Assembly (NCBI RefSeq): GCF_900105515.1
Contig: NZ_FNSY01000001.1
Location: 1-64,000 of the forward strand
Direction: 5' to 3'
Length of the DNA: 64,000 bases
Source: Streptomyces sp. 2131.1
GTDB taxonomy: Bacteria > Actinomycetota > Actinomycetes > Streptomycetales > Streptomycetaceae
Shown: one piece after another, positions 52,360 through 61,699 of the stretch
Position numbering within the stretch: position 1 is the stretch's first letter
Layout: each line of letters begins with the position of its first letter
The notes under the pieces: generated by a model
Database searches by the model: none
What the model saw: only the letters and a program-made list of their open reading frames with translations
What the model was told of the DNA's origin: nothing
Program-made: the position numbers and the translations under genes

Positions 52360-52831
52360 AGGCATTCAGAGAGTTCCAATACCCGACTCCACCATTAGCG
52401 ATCTACCCGGCCGAGACCATCGAGGCCCATCGCGCCTTCATCGCCCGCCGCAGGGCCACCCGCCCCAGCGATGGGTATCGGACCCCCACCGAGGAGGAAT
52501 GGGACGCATTCCTTGCGCACTTCGAGAAGCGCAAGGTCTCCATCGGCACCTGCGCTCGTGCCTTTTCAAGCCCTTGTGTTCATGAACACGCTTGTGTTCG
52601 TTGCTCGCTCCTCCGGCCGGACCCGGCCCAGCGCGGCCGGTTGGAGGAGATCCGCGACAACCTCGTCGCCGCATCGCCGAGGCCGAGCGCGAGGGTTGGC
52701 TCGGCGAGGTCGAAGGACTCCAGGTCAGCCTCGCCGACGCCGAGGATAAGCTCGCCCAGATCGACAGGCAGTCCCAGAAGGCCACCATCAGCCTCGGCAT
52801 GCCTACGACCAGGAGTGGGGACCTTGAGTAG
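52360..52831 (+). pseudogene. integrase 3' end, copy 1
   Basis: The frame reads REAFREFQYPTPPLAIYPAE, then TIEAHRAFIARRRATRPSDG, TPTEEEWDAFLAHFEKRKVS and CVHEHACVRCSLLRPDPAQR. After a shift near 52668 come RIAEAEREGWLGEVEGLQVS and LADAEDKLAQIDRQSQKATI to 52831. This is the C-terminal part of a large tyrosine-type integrase with a cysteine cluster and a coiled-coil end. The N-terminal catalytic part is absent. Confidence 0.65.
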
Positions 52832-52862
52832 CGATGCACATCGAGACGAACCGGCCCGCGAT

Positions 52863-53363
52863 ATGAGCACGTGGACGCTCGACCAGCTGCAGATGTTCAT
52901 CCATGACGCCCACGGCCAGCAACTCGAGACGGCACGCGTCGCCGCGCAGGGACATGCCTACAACTCCAGCCGTCCCCTGGAGGCCCGTCGCCATTGGGCG
53001 AAGCTGTCGCTGCTCGCGAACCGGCGCATGCTCGATAGCGCCGAAAGGCGCTCTGCGCGGGTGGCTCAGCAGGACTTCATGCTCCGGACTTGGGTGATCG
53101 ACCGATTGGGTCCCGACGACACGGACCCCGACTGGAGTCCCGAGGCGCTGGCGTCCGACACGCTCGACACACTGACCTTCACGCCCACACAGGCCGCCGG
53201 TCTCGCCGAGGGCTGGCGCGACCTTCCCATCGAGCAGATCCGCGAGCTGAGGCGGCAGAAGAACCTGACAGCCCATCTGGAAAGCCTTGTCAGCCACCTG
53301 ACTCCCGGCCCGGTCCGTGAGCGACTTGTCGCCTGGGCCGCGACCCGACCGCTCCTGCCTTGA
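52863..53363 (+). CDS. hypothetical protein, 166 residues, between integrase ends
   Basis: ATG at 52863: MSTWTLDQLQMFIHDAHGQQ, then LETARVAAQGHAYNSSRPLE, FMLRTWVIDRLGPDDTDPDW, EQIRELRRQKNLTAHLESLV and VRERLVAWAATRPLLP. Soluble and helix-rich; LTPGPVRERLVAWA near the end looks structured. No family recognised. It is flanked on both sides by the same integrase 3' end (52583-52831 and 53423-53702), so it may be cargo of a small integrated unit. Confidence 0.6.
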   Translation: MSTWTLDQLQMFIHDAHGQQLETARVAAQGHAYNSSRPLEARRHWAKLSLLANRRMLDSAERRSARVAQQDFMLRTWVIDRLGPDDTDPDWSPEALASDTLDTLTFTPTQAAGLAEGWRDLPIEQIRELRRQKNLTAHLESLVSHLTPGPVRERLVAWAATRPLLP

Positions 53364-53422
53364 CCAGCCCCAGCAATCAGGTCGCCTGAACTGACTGCCT
53401 TCCAAGCGAAGTTCAGAGAAGC

Positions 53423-53702
53423 TTGTGTCAGATGTTCGCTCCTCCGGCCTGATCCGGCCCAACGGTCACGGCTGATCGACATCCGCGACAACCTGATCGC
53501 CCGGATCGCCGAGGCGGAGCGGGAAGGATGGCTGGGCGAAGTCGAGGGCCTCCAGGTCAGCCTCGCCGGCGCGCAGGGCAAGCTGGACCAGCTCGATGCC
53601 GAAGCGGCCCGCCGACCCTCCACAGTCGATCTCGGCATGCCGACCTTCACCGACGTCGCCATCCGCGCCACCGCTACGTCGACGGACCAAAGCTGCCCCT
53701 GA
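53423..53702 (+). pseudogene. integrase 3' end, copy 2
   Basis: ACVRCSLLRPDPAQRSRLID, then IRDNLIARIAEAEREGWLGE, VEGLQVSLAGAQGKLDQLDA and a TGA at 53700. It matches copy 1 from the codons GCT TGT GTN onward, and similarity begins abruptly at that point. In this copy the frame is unbroken. Confidence 0.65.
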
Positions 53703-54169
53703 AATCCGTGGTCGCCACGAAGCTGAACTGCCTACGCTCCAACCCATGCGAACTGTCTTCGTGTTTCCCTCAGGTGAGCGAGCTGAGACCGTATAGCAAT
53801 CACGTCAGACCCAAGGAGCAGCCAGACGCGAAACGTGACACAGGACGGCAAAGAAGAGCGGGCCGAACCAACGACGGCGGGCTACGGGGTGATGGTGAGC
53901 TGGGCGGCGCCCGGTGCGGGCGCGTAACGGCGGGCGGGAGGCTGATCCGTGTCTGGCTCAGCCGGAGACCGCGGCCAGGTTGGCCTGGCGCTCCCCCGTC
54001 AGGCGCATCAGCGCCGTGCTCGTGAGCCGTAGCGTCTGCTCTGCGCTGGGCATATGCGTACGCCTTCGCGCCGGACGCGTCGTGCTGGGCTCCGCTGTCG
54101 TCGAACCTGAGGCCCTTCGCCTCGGGATGAGCAGAACGCGACGAGGCTGCAGATGACGAGAAGCGTGGG
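53703..54169. other. intergenic, about 470 bases
   Basis: No supported gene. A short minus-strand frame near 53958-54053 (MPSAEQTLRLTSTALMRLTG) might be a regulator scrap, but is too short to name. Confidence 0.35.
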
Positions 54170-54429
54170 CTATCCGAGCCAGGTGATGGCGAGGACGGAA
54201 AGGCGGCGCAGGGGCTGGTTCACCCAGTAGGTGAGGGAGAGCTGGCCGACGGAGCGTGCCGGACGTCTTCGCCCTCGGGGTCGTCGGTGTTCCATTGCTG
54301 GAATCCCCACGGATCATCGGTGGGGGCGTCCAAGATGTCCCACACCGTGTCTTGGACGTGTTCGGGCAGGGTGTCGAGGACTTTCGCGGCCGGGGTGGAG
54401 ATGCGGACTGCGTACGGCTGTTCGGTCAC
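54170..54429 (-). pseudogene. RelE-like toxin, frameshifted
   Basis: From a GTG at 54429: TEQPYAVRISTPAAKVLDTL, then PEHVQDTVWDILDAPTDDPW and NTDDPEGEDVR. The frame is then lost near 54255; the other frame gives the normal ARSVGQLSLTYWVNQPLRRL and SVLAITWLG with a TAG at 54170. The fold and ending fit ParE/RelE-type toxins that act as mRNA interferases or on gyrase. The start overlaps the antitoxin's stop (GTGA). The shift removes the last strands, so the toxin is probably dead. Confidence 0.7.
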
Positions 54430-54731
54430 CGGCGCCGCCGGCGAAGGTCCGCCATGTCGATGAAGTCGCTGTCGTCGCAGCCTCCATCGATGAACGCGTC
54501 GACGGCCGGGGCGGAGGCGAGGCGGCCCTGCCAGTCCTGGATGACCTCGTACAGCCCGGCGAGGGAGAACGTGCGCCGCGATTCCTCCAGAGCGGAGGCC
54601 CACTCCCGCTCGAAGGCGGGCACCCACTGCGCGGCGCGCCTGTCGGCGCGCAGCTGTGCGAGGAGTTCGGCCGGCGCCCCGGGCGCGGGGGCGTACGGCG
54701 GGAGGGGTGCGTGGTCGGGTTGGGCGCTCAT
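54426..54731 (-). CDS. DUF6247-type antitoxin candidate
   Basis: A 101-residue protein: PGAPAELLAQLRADRRAAQW, then VPAFEREWASALEESRRTFS and LAGLYEVIQDWQGRLASAPA, ending in an acidic segment (GGCDDSDFIDMADLRRRRR). This is the DUF6247 pattern often found before RelE-type genes in Streptomyces. GGAGG precedes the ATG at 54731. Translation is coupled to the toxin by a GTGA overlap. Intact, although its toxin is not. Confidence 0.75.
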   Translation of the reverse strand: MSAQPDHAPLPPYAPAPGAPAELLAQLRADRRAAQWVPAFEREWASALEESRRTFSLAGLYEVIQDWQGRLASAPAVDAFIDGGCDDSDFIDMADLRRRRR

Positions 54732-54892
54732 CGTGGCCTCCTGATAGGGCATCGTGTTTCACGGTACGCGGGCCGGATCACCGTAGGTGCGCTCATGAAC
54801 AGATCTTTCCTGCAACGTGAAGGGTGCTCGGGCGGCCGGATCACAGCATCGGTGACTGATTCCCAATGACCGTTGTCAAGCATCGGAGGTGC

Positions 54893-55414
54893 CTACTGGG
54901 TCCTGCCGATCGCACGCCGGAACCTTGCCCATAGAGAGGTCGGCAAGGTGACGTCAGTGGCTTCATCCAGAGAGCCGGCATCGTGCGCCGTGGCGGTCCG
55001 CTCTGCTGGGTCCTCGTGAGCGTCTCCGCGGAATGCGACGGCATCCTCCCCGATCCCGACCACCTCAAGGAGGGTGTCCAGGGCCTTGTCGGCTTGCTCA
55101 TGCGACTCGGTCAGCCAGACATACGAAACGCCCACCGGATTGCCGTCGTGCTTGCTGATTGCGAAGCTAAATCCCTTCAGCCGGAACAGTACGACGTCGA
55201 GCTCGTCAAGCCCGTCCCACGACCGTTCCACGTGCAGACGTAGCCGCTGGGCCACGGGCTGAACCGGCAGCGCCAGCACTCCGATCATCTGGAATAGCGG
55301 GGCGTGGTGTTCCCAGACGCTGTACTGGTAGGCGGGGTTCTTGCCGGTGTAGTAGGGCGGTTGTGTAGCCGGTTGCCAGTCGGGCTCAGGCCCCGGGACC
55401 TCGATCTCTGTCAC
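54893..55414 (-). CDS. hypothetical protein, 173 residues
   Basis: The GTG at 55414 is backed by GGGGAGGA. The protein reads TEIEVPGPEPDWQPATQPPY, YTGKNPAYQYSVWEHHAPLF, HVERSWDGLDELDVVLFRLK then GFSFAISKHDGNPVGVSYVW and ADKALDTLLEVVGIG. A folded alpha/beta domain with an acidic linker and a basic tail (LWARFRRAIGRTQ). No signal or membrane segment. Family not recognised; the shape is reminiscent of small immunity proteins but that is only an impression. Confidence 0.65.
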   Translation of the reverse strand: MTEIEVPGPEPDWQPATQPPYYTGKNPAYQYSVWEHHAPLFQMIGVLALPVQPVAQRLRLHVERSWDGLDELDVVLFRLKGFSFAISKHDGNPVGVSYVWLTESHEQADKALDTLLEVVGIGEDAVAFRGDAHEDPAERTATAHDAGSLDEATDVTLPTSLWARFRRAIGRTQ

Positions 55415-55462
55415 AGCAGCTCCTCCCCACGGCCCTCCAGCCAACTGATGATCAACCTACCT

Positions 55463-55830
55463 TCACCGGGTCGGACAGCGATGTGCGACGCCGGTCAGGG
55501 CCGGTTGCGGTGGCTGGGCTGTCCAGTGGCGTTGGTCGCGGATGAGGGCCCACAGAACGTCGAGGCGGCGGCGAGCTAGGGCGAGAATCGCCTGCTTGTG
55601 ACTCTTGCCTTCGCCTCTCTTCCGGTCGTAGAAGGTCTTCGAAGTGGGGGCAGAACCGGGCGGCGATCTGAGCAGAGAGATAGAAGACGCGCAGGAGTCG
55701 GCGGTGGTAGCGGTGTGGCCGGCGCATATTGCCACTGATACGACCGGAGTCCCGTGGGTCTGGAGCGAGTCCAGCAACACCAGCGAGCGTGCTTTCGAGC
55801 CGGGGCGAACACTCAGCAGTCAACTCGACG
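55463..55830 (-). pseudogene. IS110-family transposase C-terminus
   Basis: The reverse strand reads LAGVAGLAPDPRDSGRISGN, then MRRPHRYHRRLLRVFYLSAQ. After a shift near 55650 it reads TFYDRKRGEGKSHKQAILAL, then ARRRLDVLWALIRD. This is the last 110 residues of an IS110 transposase of a group different from the copies at 35727 and 42397. It lies directly beside the repeat structure at 55853-55918. Confidence 0.7.
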
Positions 55831-55852
55831 CCCGTTACAGCGGCGTTCACTC

Positions 55853-55918
55853 GGCCAACTGAACTGCTCAGTGGCCAACTGAAGCGCTCAGTCACTGTGA
55901 CTGAGTGCCTCAGTTGGC
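55853..55918. repeat. tandem 20-bp repeat with large perfect hairpin
   Basis: Two adjacent 20-base units (55853-55872 and 55873-55892) each read GGCCAACTGA, three bases, then GCTCAGT. The second unit starts a hairpin: GCCAACTGA (55874-55882), 4 bases, CTCAGTCAC, one base T, GTGACTGAG, 4 bases, TCAGTTGGC (55910-55918). Both pairs of arms are perfect nine-base matches. No T-run follows. Possible roles are a transposon target or end, a terminator, or a protein-binding array. Confidence 0.7.
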
Positions 55919-55979
55919 GAGTTGAGCGAGTCGGGTCCTCACTACGGTGCGAGTCGCCACTTGGAGTGCTCGGCCTGGG

Positions 55980-57002
55980 CTACTGCATGATCGTGCGTGG
56001 CAGGTGCGAGGGCGTGCTGACGCAGCTGTAGACCTGCAAGGTGTAGCCCCGCCCGATGGTCATCATGGTGGGATTGCACAGGCTCCGGTAGGGAGCGCCA
56101 ACGAGCTTCGAGGCCGTCTCGGCCGGCCGCCAGCTGCCGCTGTTGCCGTCCCACTCAGTGCTGTCGATTATGAGCAGCGCCTCCAGGGGCCCGCCGCACT
56201 CGCCGCATTGCCGTTCCTCGTCCTCGTCGGAGTCGGCTGGGTCGCGGAAGGTGAAAGGAGCTGGCCACCCGCCAGCCTTCCAGCCGGGAGCGACGGACAG
56301 ATCGCTCTGATAGCTCACCGACTCCTGTTCGCACCAGTCGTACACGCGCTCTTCCAGGGCCTGGTCCAGCAGATGGCCAGGCGGGAATTCCTGCACTGAT
56401 TCAGGCTGGAGCAGGCATGGCTCCGGTACGTGGTCGTCGCACTCGACATATGCGGGCTCGGGAGGAGTGCGTAGGACCTCCTGAACGTCCAAGGCCCGAC
56501 GCCATCGCAGTTGCACGTTGGCCGAGCACCCTTCGATGCCAAACCCGGGCGCCCACAGCACCTGCAGCAGATCCGCGCCCTCCGGGAAGGTCAGCGCGGG
56601 CACATCGCGCGCGTAGAGCTGCACGAGCGGGATCAGCGGCTGCGGGCCCGAGGACAGCAACGCCGGGTCATGCCCCGCACGCAACCGATTCACCGTCTCG
56701 CTCTCCTGCGCGGACAACAGGTTCTCCCGCGGGCCGCGCGGTCTCGCCCACGCTTGGGTCAGCACGGCCCGCACCTGGTGGACGTCTGCCAGCGTCTGCA
56801 GGGGCTTAACCGGCGGGTACCCCGACTCGCCCTCTGGCCAGGGTTCGTCAGCCGGCCACAGCAGGGGCCCGCCCACCGAACTGTCGTGGACGGTCGGCAT
56901 TCCAGGCGTCGGGTGCAGACGGGTGGTCATCCTGGTCAGACCGGCCAGCTCCGGAAACACTGCAGTGATGTCCAGCGGTCGCGGTGGTGTCGTGCGCGTC
57001 AT
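55980..57002 (-). CDS. large hypothetical protein (possibly DUF1963/YwqG-like)
   Basis: A 340-residue soluble protein from an ATG at 57002 with GGAGGAAG upstream. It reads RLHPTPGMPTVHDSSVGGPL, then LWPADEPWPEGE, PLIPLVQLYARDVPALTFPE, GADLLQVLWAPG, and near the C-terminus RQCGECGGPLEALLIIDSTE, a CxxC half-ribbon. The order 'SVGGPLLWPADEPWP', 'P..QLYARDVP', 'D..QVLWCP' is known to me from Streptomyces proteins related to the YwqG/DUF1963 group, but I am not certain. It probably binds or senses rather than catalyses; no catalytic motif is seen. Confidence 0.65.
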   Translation of the reverse strand: MTRTTPPRPLDITAVFPELAGLTRMTTRLHPTPGMPTVHDSSVGGPLLWPADEPWPEGESGYPPVKPLQTLADVHQVRAVLTQAWARPRGPRENLLSAQESETVNRLRAGHDPALLSSGPQPLIPLVQLYARDVPALTFPEGADLLQVLWAPGFGIEGCSANVQLRWRRALDVQEVLRTPPEPAYVECDDHVPEPCLLQPESVQEFPPGHLLDQALEERVYDWCEQESVSYQSDLSVAPGWKAGGWPAPFTFRDPADSDEDEERQCGECGGPLEALLIIDSTEWDGNSGSWRPAETASKLVGAPYRSLCNPTMMTIGRGYTLQVYSCVSTPSHLPRTIMQ

Positions 57003-57342
57003 GTCCTCTTCCTCCCGCCGATGGGGGCAACGCCGCATCCAAGCACGGCGCGCCGACAGCCCTGGCGGCGCGGTCGTTCCTGACGTATGCCGACGTCGGG
57101 TCATCCCTGGAGCGATCAGCTCCGAGCGGAAGCGCTGCTGCATCGTGTGAACATCCCGCCATGGCTCTATCGAGCAGTAGTGGGTTCTGGCACAGATCTT
57201 GGGGAACCATCGCGGAGCGTGACCTCGGTGTTCGATTGCGAGTGACTGACTCGTGCGAGACGGCGCACGCCTTGGCGTCTGAAGGCCGGAAGTGACGCTC
57301 CCTCAGGTGCATGCCGCTCGCTGCTTTGGCTGGCTGTGACCA

Positions 57343-59030
57343 GTGATGGTGCTAGTCATGCAGACCGGTGCACCGTTCTGGGATTCGTTGGTGTTCGACT
57401 GGATCGACGATGTGGAGGTCGAAGCGGTTGCGGTCGCGTTCGGCACGGTCGAGGTGGTAGCAAGAGGCCGCATGGCGGGGGCGGCGTGTCCAAACTGCGG
57501 CCGCTTCGCGGACCGGGTCCACGACCGTTACCAGCGCAGGCTGAAGGACCTTCCGCTCGCTGAGCAGGGCTTTGTGATCCGGCTGATGGTCCGGCGATTC
57601 ATCTGCGGGTCGGCGGACTGTCCGCGCCGAACGTTCGCCGAGCCGTTCTCCCGGCTGGCCGCGCCGTACGCACGGTTCACCACGCGGCTGAACCGCGCCC
57701 TGGAGCGGGTGGGGCTCGCCTTGGCGGGACGAGCCGGCGCTCGACTGGCGGCCCAGCTCGGCTTCGGTGCGGGACGGATGACCTTGTTACGCAGGGTCAT
57801 GGCGTTGCCCGATCCGCGATTCAGTACTCCACGCGTGCTGGGCGTGGACGACTTTGCGATCCGTCGCGGCCAGACCTACTCCACCGTCTTCACTAGCGTC
57901 GAAGACCATCGCGTGGTCGACGTGCTCCCGACCCGTGAGCCGGGCCGCTGGCAGCTTGGCTGGACCGCCACCCCGGCGTGGAGATCATCTGCCGGGACCG
58001 GGCGGGTGCCTACGCCGAGGGCGCGCGGCGCGGTGCACCCGACGCTTTGCAGGTCGCCGACCGGTTCCATCTGTGGCAGGGCCTCGGCCGCGCCGTGGAG
58101 ACCTGCGTCGCTGCCCACCGCGACTGTCTGCGCACGCCGTCGCCCAGCGGCACGCTGACGGAGGCCACCCGACCGACTTCAGGGGGATCGCAAGACGACG
58201 CGGAGCCCGTCGGCCGGCGGGCCGCGCGAAACAAGGCCGCACACGCCCTGGTCCACGAAATGCTCGCCCAGGAGCACTCGCGCCGGGCGATCGCCCGGCA
58301 CTTGGGCTGGGGCCTCAACACCGTCCTCCGGTACGCGAACGCCTCACGCTGGCAGGACACTATCCGTGAGAACCGGCCCCGGCCCAGCAGACTCGATCCC
58401 TACAAGCCCTACCTCGAATGACGATTCACCGCGGGATGCACCAGCGTCACCCAACTCCACGGCGAACTGGTCGCCGAGCAGGCTCCCGTCACCTACGGCA
58501 TGGTCCGAGCCCACATCGCCACCTTGCGCAGGGACCCGTCCGCCGCACCGCCACGGCCACGGCCAGCGACCGTACGGCAGGTGACCGGCTGGCTCACCCG
58601 CCACCCCGCAACCCTGAGTGAGGAGGACCGCATCGGCCTCAAGGACCTTTTGACCCGTTGTCCGGAACTGGACACGGCTGCCGGACATGTCCGCGACTTA
58701 GGCGAGATGCTCACCGACCGCCTCGGCACCACGCTCCCTGCCTGGATCGACGCAGTCGAAGCCAGCCGGCTGCCCGGGCTCACTGGCTTCGCGCTCCACC
58801 TGCGGCGAGACCTCGACGCCGTGATCGCCGGTCTCACCCTGGACTGGGGCTCGGGCAGCGTCGAGGGAGCCGTGAACCGCATCAAGAAGATCAAGAGACA
58901 GCTCTACGGCCGAGCCGACTTCCACCTGCTCCGGAAAATGATCCTGCTGCAGTGGCGCCTCGCAGTGGCTATTCGAGGTGCGACTCCCGATACCTTTCCT
59001 CAGGCTGTTCCTCCCAGTGAAAGCGGGTAG
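57343..59030 (+). pseudogene. ISL3-family transposase, frameshift and nonsense
   Basis: Starts at a GTG at 57343 or ATG at 57358. The N-terminal zinc finger is CPNCGRFADRVHDRYQRRLK with a second pair in FICGSADCPRRTF. FSTPRVLGVDDFAIRRGQTY holds the first catalytic Asp. Near 57950 the frame shifts; then VEIICRDRAGAYAEGARRGA, ADRFHLWQGLGRAVETCVAA (second Asp). An in-frame TGA at 58419-58421 interrupts KPYLE/RF, where relatives have CGA. The end has LDWGSGSVEGAVNRIKKIKR (Glu) to 59030. Confidence 0.85.
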
Positions 59031-59080
59031 CCACGTCCGGCTGCTCGCGACTTGCAGGACAGGGAGAGGCGGCAGCGATG

Positions 59081-59806
59081 TCATGCTTTGGCATCGGGCA
59101 TGCCGCTGGTGACGACGATCGCCGCCACGTCGCCGGTCTTCGTGCGTCCCAACCAGACGACGCCGCCCGACTCGGCCCCGAACGTGACCAGATCGGCTTG
59201 CTGCGACTCATCGCGTACCCGTTCGCACCCGTCGGCCAGCTGCTCAGAATCGCGCGGGGCAGGGACCCCGTCTATGAACGTGCGAAACGGTGCGGACAAG
59301 GTCGTCCACGCGCCTGCATCGGCGAAGCAGCCGACATTCGCATCGGAGAAGAAGCGGGGCTCCTCGTCCGGCTGAAGCCGGGCGATGTCGTCCTTGACAC
59401 TCAGGCCCATCTCCCATCCGACGACAGGGTCGTCGCTGATGCACAGGCGCGTCGCGGCGCACTCAACACCGTCGACGTGCTCGCCCATGAACTCGTACGG
59501 GCCTGCCGTCCACGCTATCTCTACCCGGTAGACGCCCGGGGGAATGCGCACCGCCAACTCCCGCGGGGGCCTGGTCGGCAGCCCCCTCTGGTACTCCCAG
59601 ACCTGGTCGTCGTGCCATGGCGCATCGACGACAAGCCGGCCGCTCGGTACGCGGATCGTCGCCAACTCCTCGATGCCCGTCACGACTACCGGCGTCATTG
59701 GATCGTCGTACACCGTCCCAAGGTGAGCACCGGGCGTGAACACCGCCTCCAAGTACCAGGTGGCCTCAGGCCCGGCTGCCAGCCGTGCGTCCCTGACCCA
59801 CTCCAT
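59081..59806 (-). CDS. DUF4241-family protein, passenger of the ISL3 element
   Basis: A 241-residue soluble protein: LEAVFTPGAHLGTVYDDPMT, then VVVTGIEELATIRVPSGRLV, VDAPWHDDQVWEYQ, AVRIPPGVYRVEIAWTAGPY, and DDPVVGWEMGLSVKDDIARL followed by FFSDANVGCFADAGAW. The run 'GRLVV.D', 'PPG.Y.V', 'WEM', 'D...GCF.DA' is the DUF4241 pattern; the family is of unknown function and often found near polymorphic-toxin immunity loci. It points toward the transposase gene and ends 50 bases from it, inside the terminal repeats. Confidence 0.75.
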   Translation of the reverse strand: MEWVRDARLAAGPEATWYLEAVFTPGAHLGTVYDDPMTPVVVTGIEELATIRVPSGRLVVDAPWHDDQVWEYQRGLPTRPPRELAVRIPPGVYRVEIAWTAGPYEFMGEHVDGVECAATRLCISDDPVVGWEMGLSVKDDIARLQPDEEPRFFSDANVGCFADAGAWTTLSAPFRTFIDGVPAPRDSEQLADGCERVRDESQQADLVTFGAESGGVVWLGRTKTGDVAAIVVTSGMPDAKA

Positions 59807-60058
59807 GTCTCACTCCCTCCTCGCCACCCGGCCGGGCGGTCAGCTGAAAGCTACGTGGGCCCGCTGACATCGGCACTTCTTGCATCGTCGCAATCCGTGA
59901 TCGCTCCCCAAGATCTGTGCCAGAACCCAGTAGTGACGTCACTTGTCGACGGGTTTGGGAGGCGCTCAGAACCACGGTCGGATGATGTTGATGAGTCGGG
60001 AGGCACCGGGGTTCTTGCCAGGGCAGCATCGGGATGCTCCTGGTGAGAGGTCCTGGTC

Positions 60059-61699
60059 ATGCCGCAAATGTCGAAGGTCGAGTTGTACGCGGCGATCCGA
60101 CGTGACCACCGCGGCGGCATGTCGATGCGGGAGCTTGAGCGCAAGCACGGCGTGACCTGGAGGACGGTACGGAAGGCGTTGGACTCGTCCTGGCCGGAGC
60201 CTCGTAAGAAGCTCCCTCCACGAGCCACCATGCTGGACCGTATAAGCCGGTGATCGATGAGATCCTGCGGGCGGATCTGGACGCGCCGCGCAAGCAGCGG
60301 CACACGGTCACCCGGATCTTCCACCGGCTGGTCGAGGAGCACGGGCGGACGTCTCCTACGGGGTGGTGCGCTGCTAAGGCGCCGGCCGGAAGCCCGAGAT
60401 CCTGGTCGAGTCAGGCAAAGCGCCGCTGGAGGCGTTCGTCCCGCAGACTCACCTGCCCGGCCACGAAGCGGAGGTCGACTTCGGTGACGTGACCGTGCGC
60501 CTGGCCGGCGATCTGGTCACCTGCTATCTGTTCTCCTTCCGACTGTCGTACTCGGGCAAGGCCGTCCACCGCGTGTTCGCTTCGTGCGGGCAGGAAGCCT
60601 TCTTCGAAGGCCACGTCCACGCACTGCGGACCCTGGGCGGGGTCCCGCGGACCAAGGTCCGCTATGACAACTTGAAGGCCGCCGTCGCCAGGGTGCTGGG
60701 GCAGAGTCGGGGAAGAGTCGAGGCAGACCGGTGGATCGCGTTCCGCTCGCACTTCGGCATCGAGAGCTTCTACTGCCGGCCCGGCATCGAAGGTGCCCAC
60801 GAGAAGGGCGGGGTCGAAGGGATGATCGGCTACTTCCGGCGCAATCACTTCGTCCCTGTCCCCGAGGTTTCCTCGCTCGCTGAGCTGAACGGGATGGTCG
60901 AACAGTGGGACCGGCAGGACGACGCCCGCCGCATCGGGTCCAGGCCCAAGACGGTCGCGGAGTACTTCGCACTCGAACAACCGCTGCTGATGCCGCTGCC
61001 CGCGGAACCGTTCGAAACGGGCCGGCTCTTCACACCTCGGTCGACCGCCACGGACAGATCCCGGTCCGCACCAACCGATACTCGGTCCCGATCCGGCTGA
61101 TCGGCAAACGCGTGCGCGTCGTGCTGCACGCCTCTCACCTGGTGGTTTACGACCAGGACGTGGAAGGTGCCCGGCACGAGCGGCTGATCGCGAAGGGCGC
61201 GGTCCGACTGGACCTGGACCACTACCTGGAAGTCCTGGTTCGCAAGCCCGGCGCCTTCCCTGGCTCAACCGCTCTCGAGCAGGCCCGTTCGGCGGGCAGG
61301 TTCACCCCGGTCCACGACGCCTGGTGGGACCAGGCCCGCAAGATTCATGGCGAGCGGGACGGCACCCGGGCCCTGATCGAGGTACTCCTGCTGGGACGTC
61401 ACCTGCCCCATGAACATATCGTCGCTGGCCTGGCTGCGGCCCTACGGGCAGGGGCGATGACTGCGGACGCGGTCGCTCTGGAAGCCCGCACGGCCGCCCA
61501 GGCGGAGACCGAGCCCGCCCTCGCAGAAGAGCGGCCGGTTTCCGGCGAGCCGTCGGCGACGGTGACGTCCCTGCACGAGTGGCGTCTCGCACACCTTCCT
61601 GCGGACACCAGGCCTCTGCCCTCGGTGGCCCCCTATGACCAACTACTCCGATGCCGCCGCACCTGCGGCAGCGACCACCGAGAGGGAGAAGCACAGTGA
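60059..61699 (+). pseudogene. istA: IS21 transposase IstA, several frameshifts
   Basis: Pieces in order: MSKVELYAAIRRDHRGGMSM and RELERKHGVTWRTVRKALDS (helix-turn-helix); a shift near 60238; VIDEILRADLDAPRKQRHTV; further shifts between 60345 and 60480; VRLAGDLVTCYLFSFRLSYS then GVEGMIGYFRRNHFVPVPEV (catalytic region); a shift near 61040; and RTNRYSVPIRLIGKRVRVVL to the TGA at 61697-61699. At least three lesions make it inactive. Confidence 0.85.

Larger units (their letters stand above)
57183..59927 (+). mobile_element. ISL3-family element with DUF4241 passenger
   Basis: Perfect 23-base inverted ends start GGTTCTGGCACAGATCTTGG (left from 57183; right ends at 59927), with weaker matching for about 20 bases more. 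An exact 8-bp duplication CAGTAGTG flanks both ends (57175-57182 and 59928-59935), the size expected for ISL3 insertion. Inside are the transposase gene (57343-59030, two lesions) and a convergent DUF4241-like gene (59081-59806). The 2.75-kb unit therefore moved as a whole. Confidence 0.85.

Noticed and set aside
53958..54053. Short minus-strand frame resembling a helix-turn-helix start
   Set aside because: Thirty-one codons, no ribosome site and no continuation; noted only in the intergenic entry.
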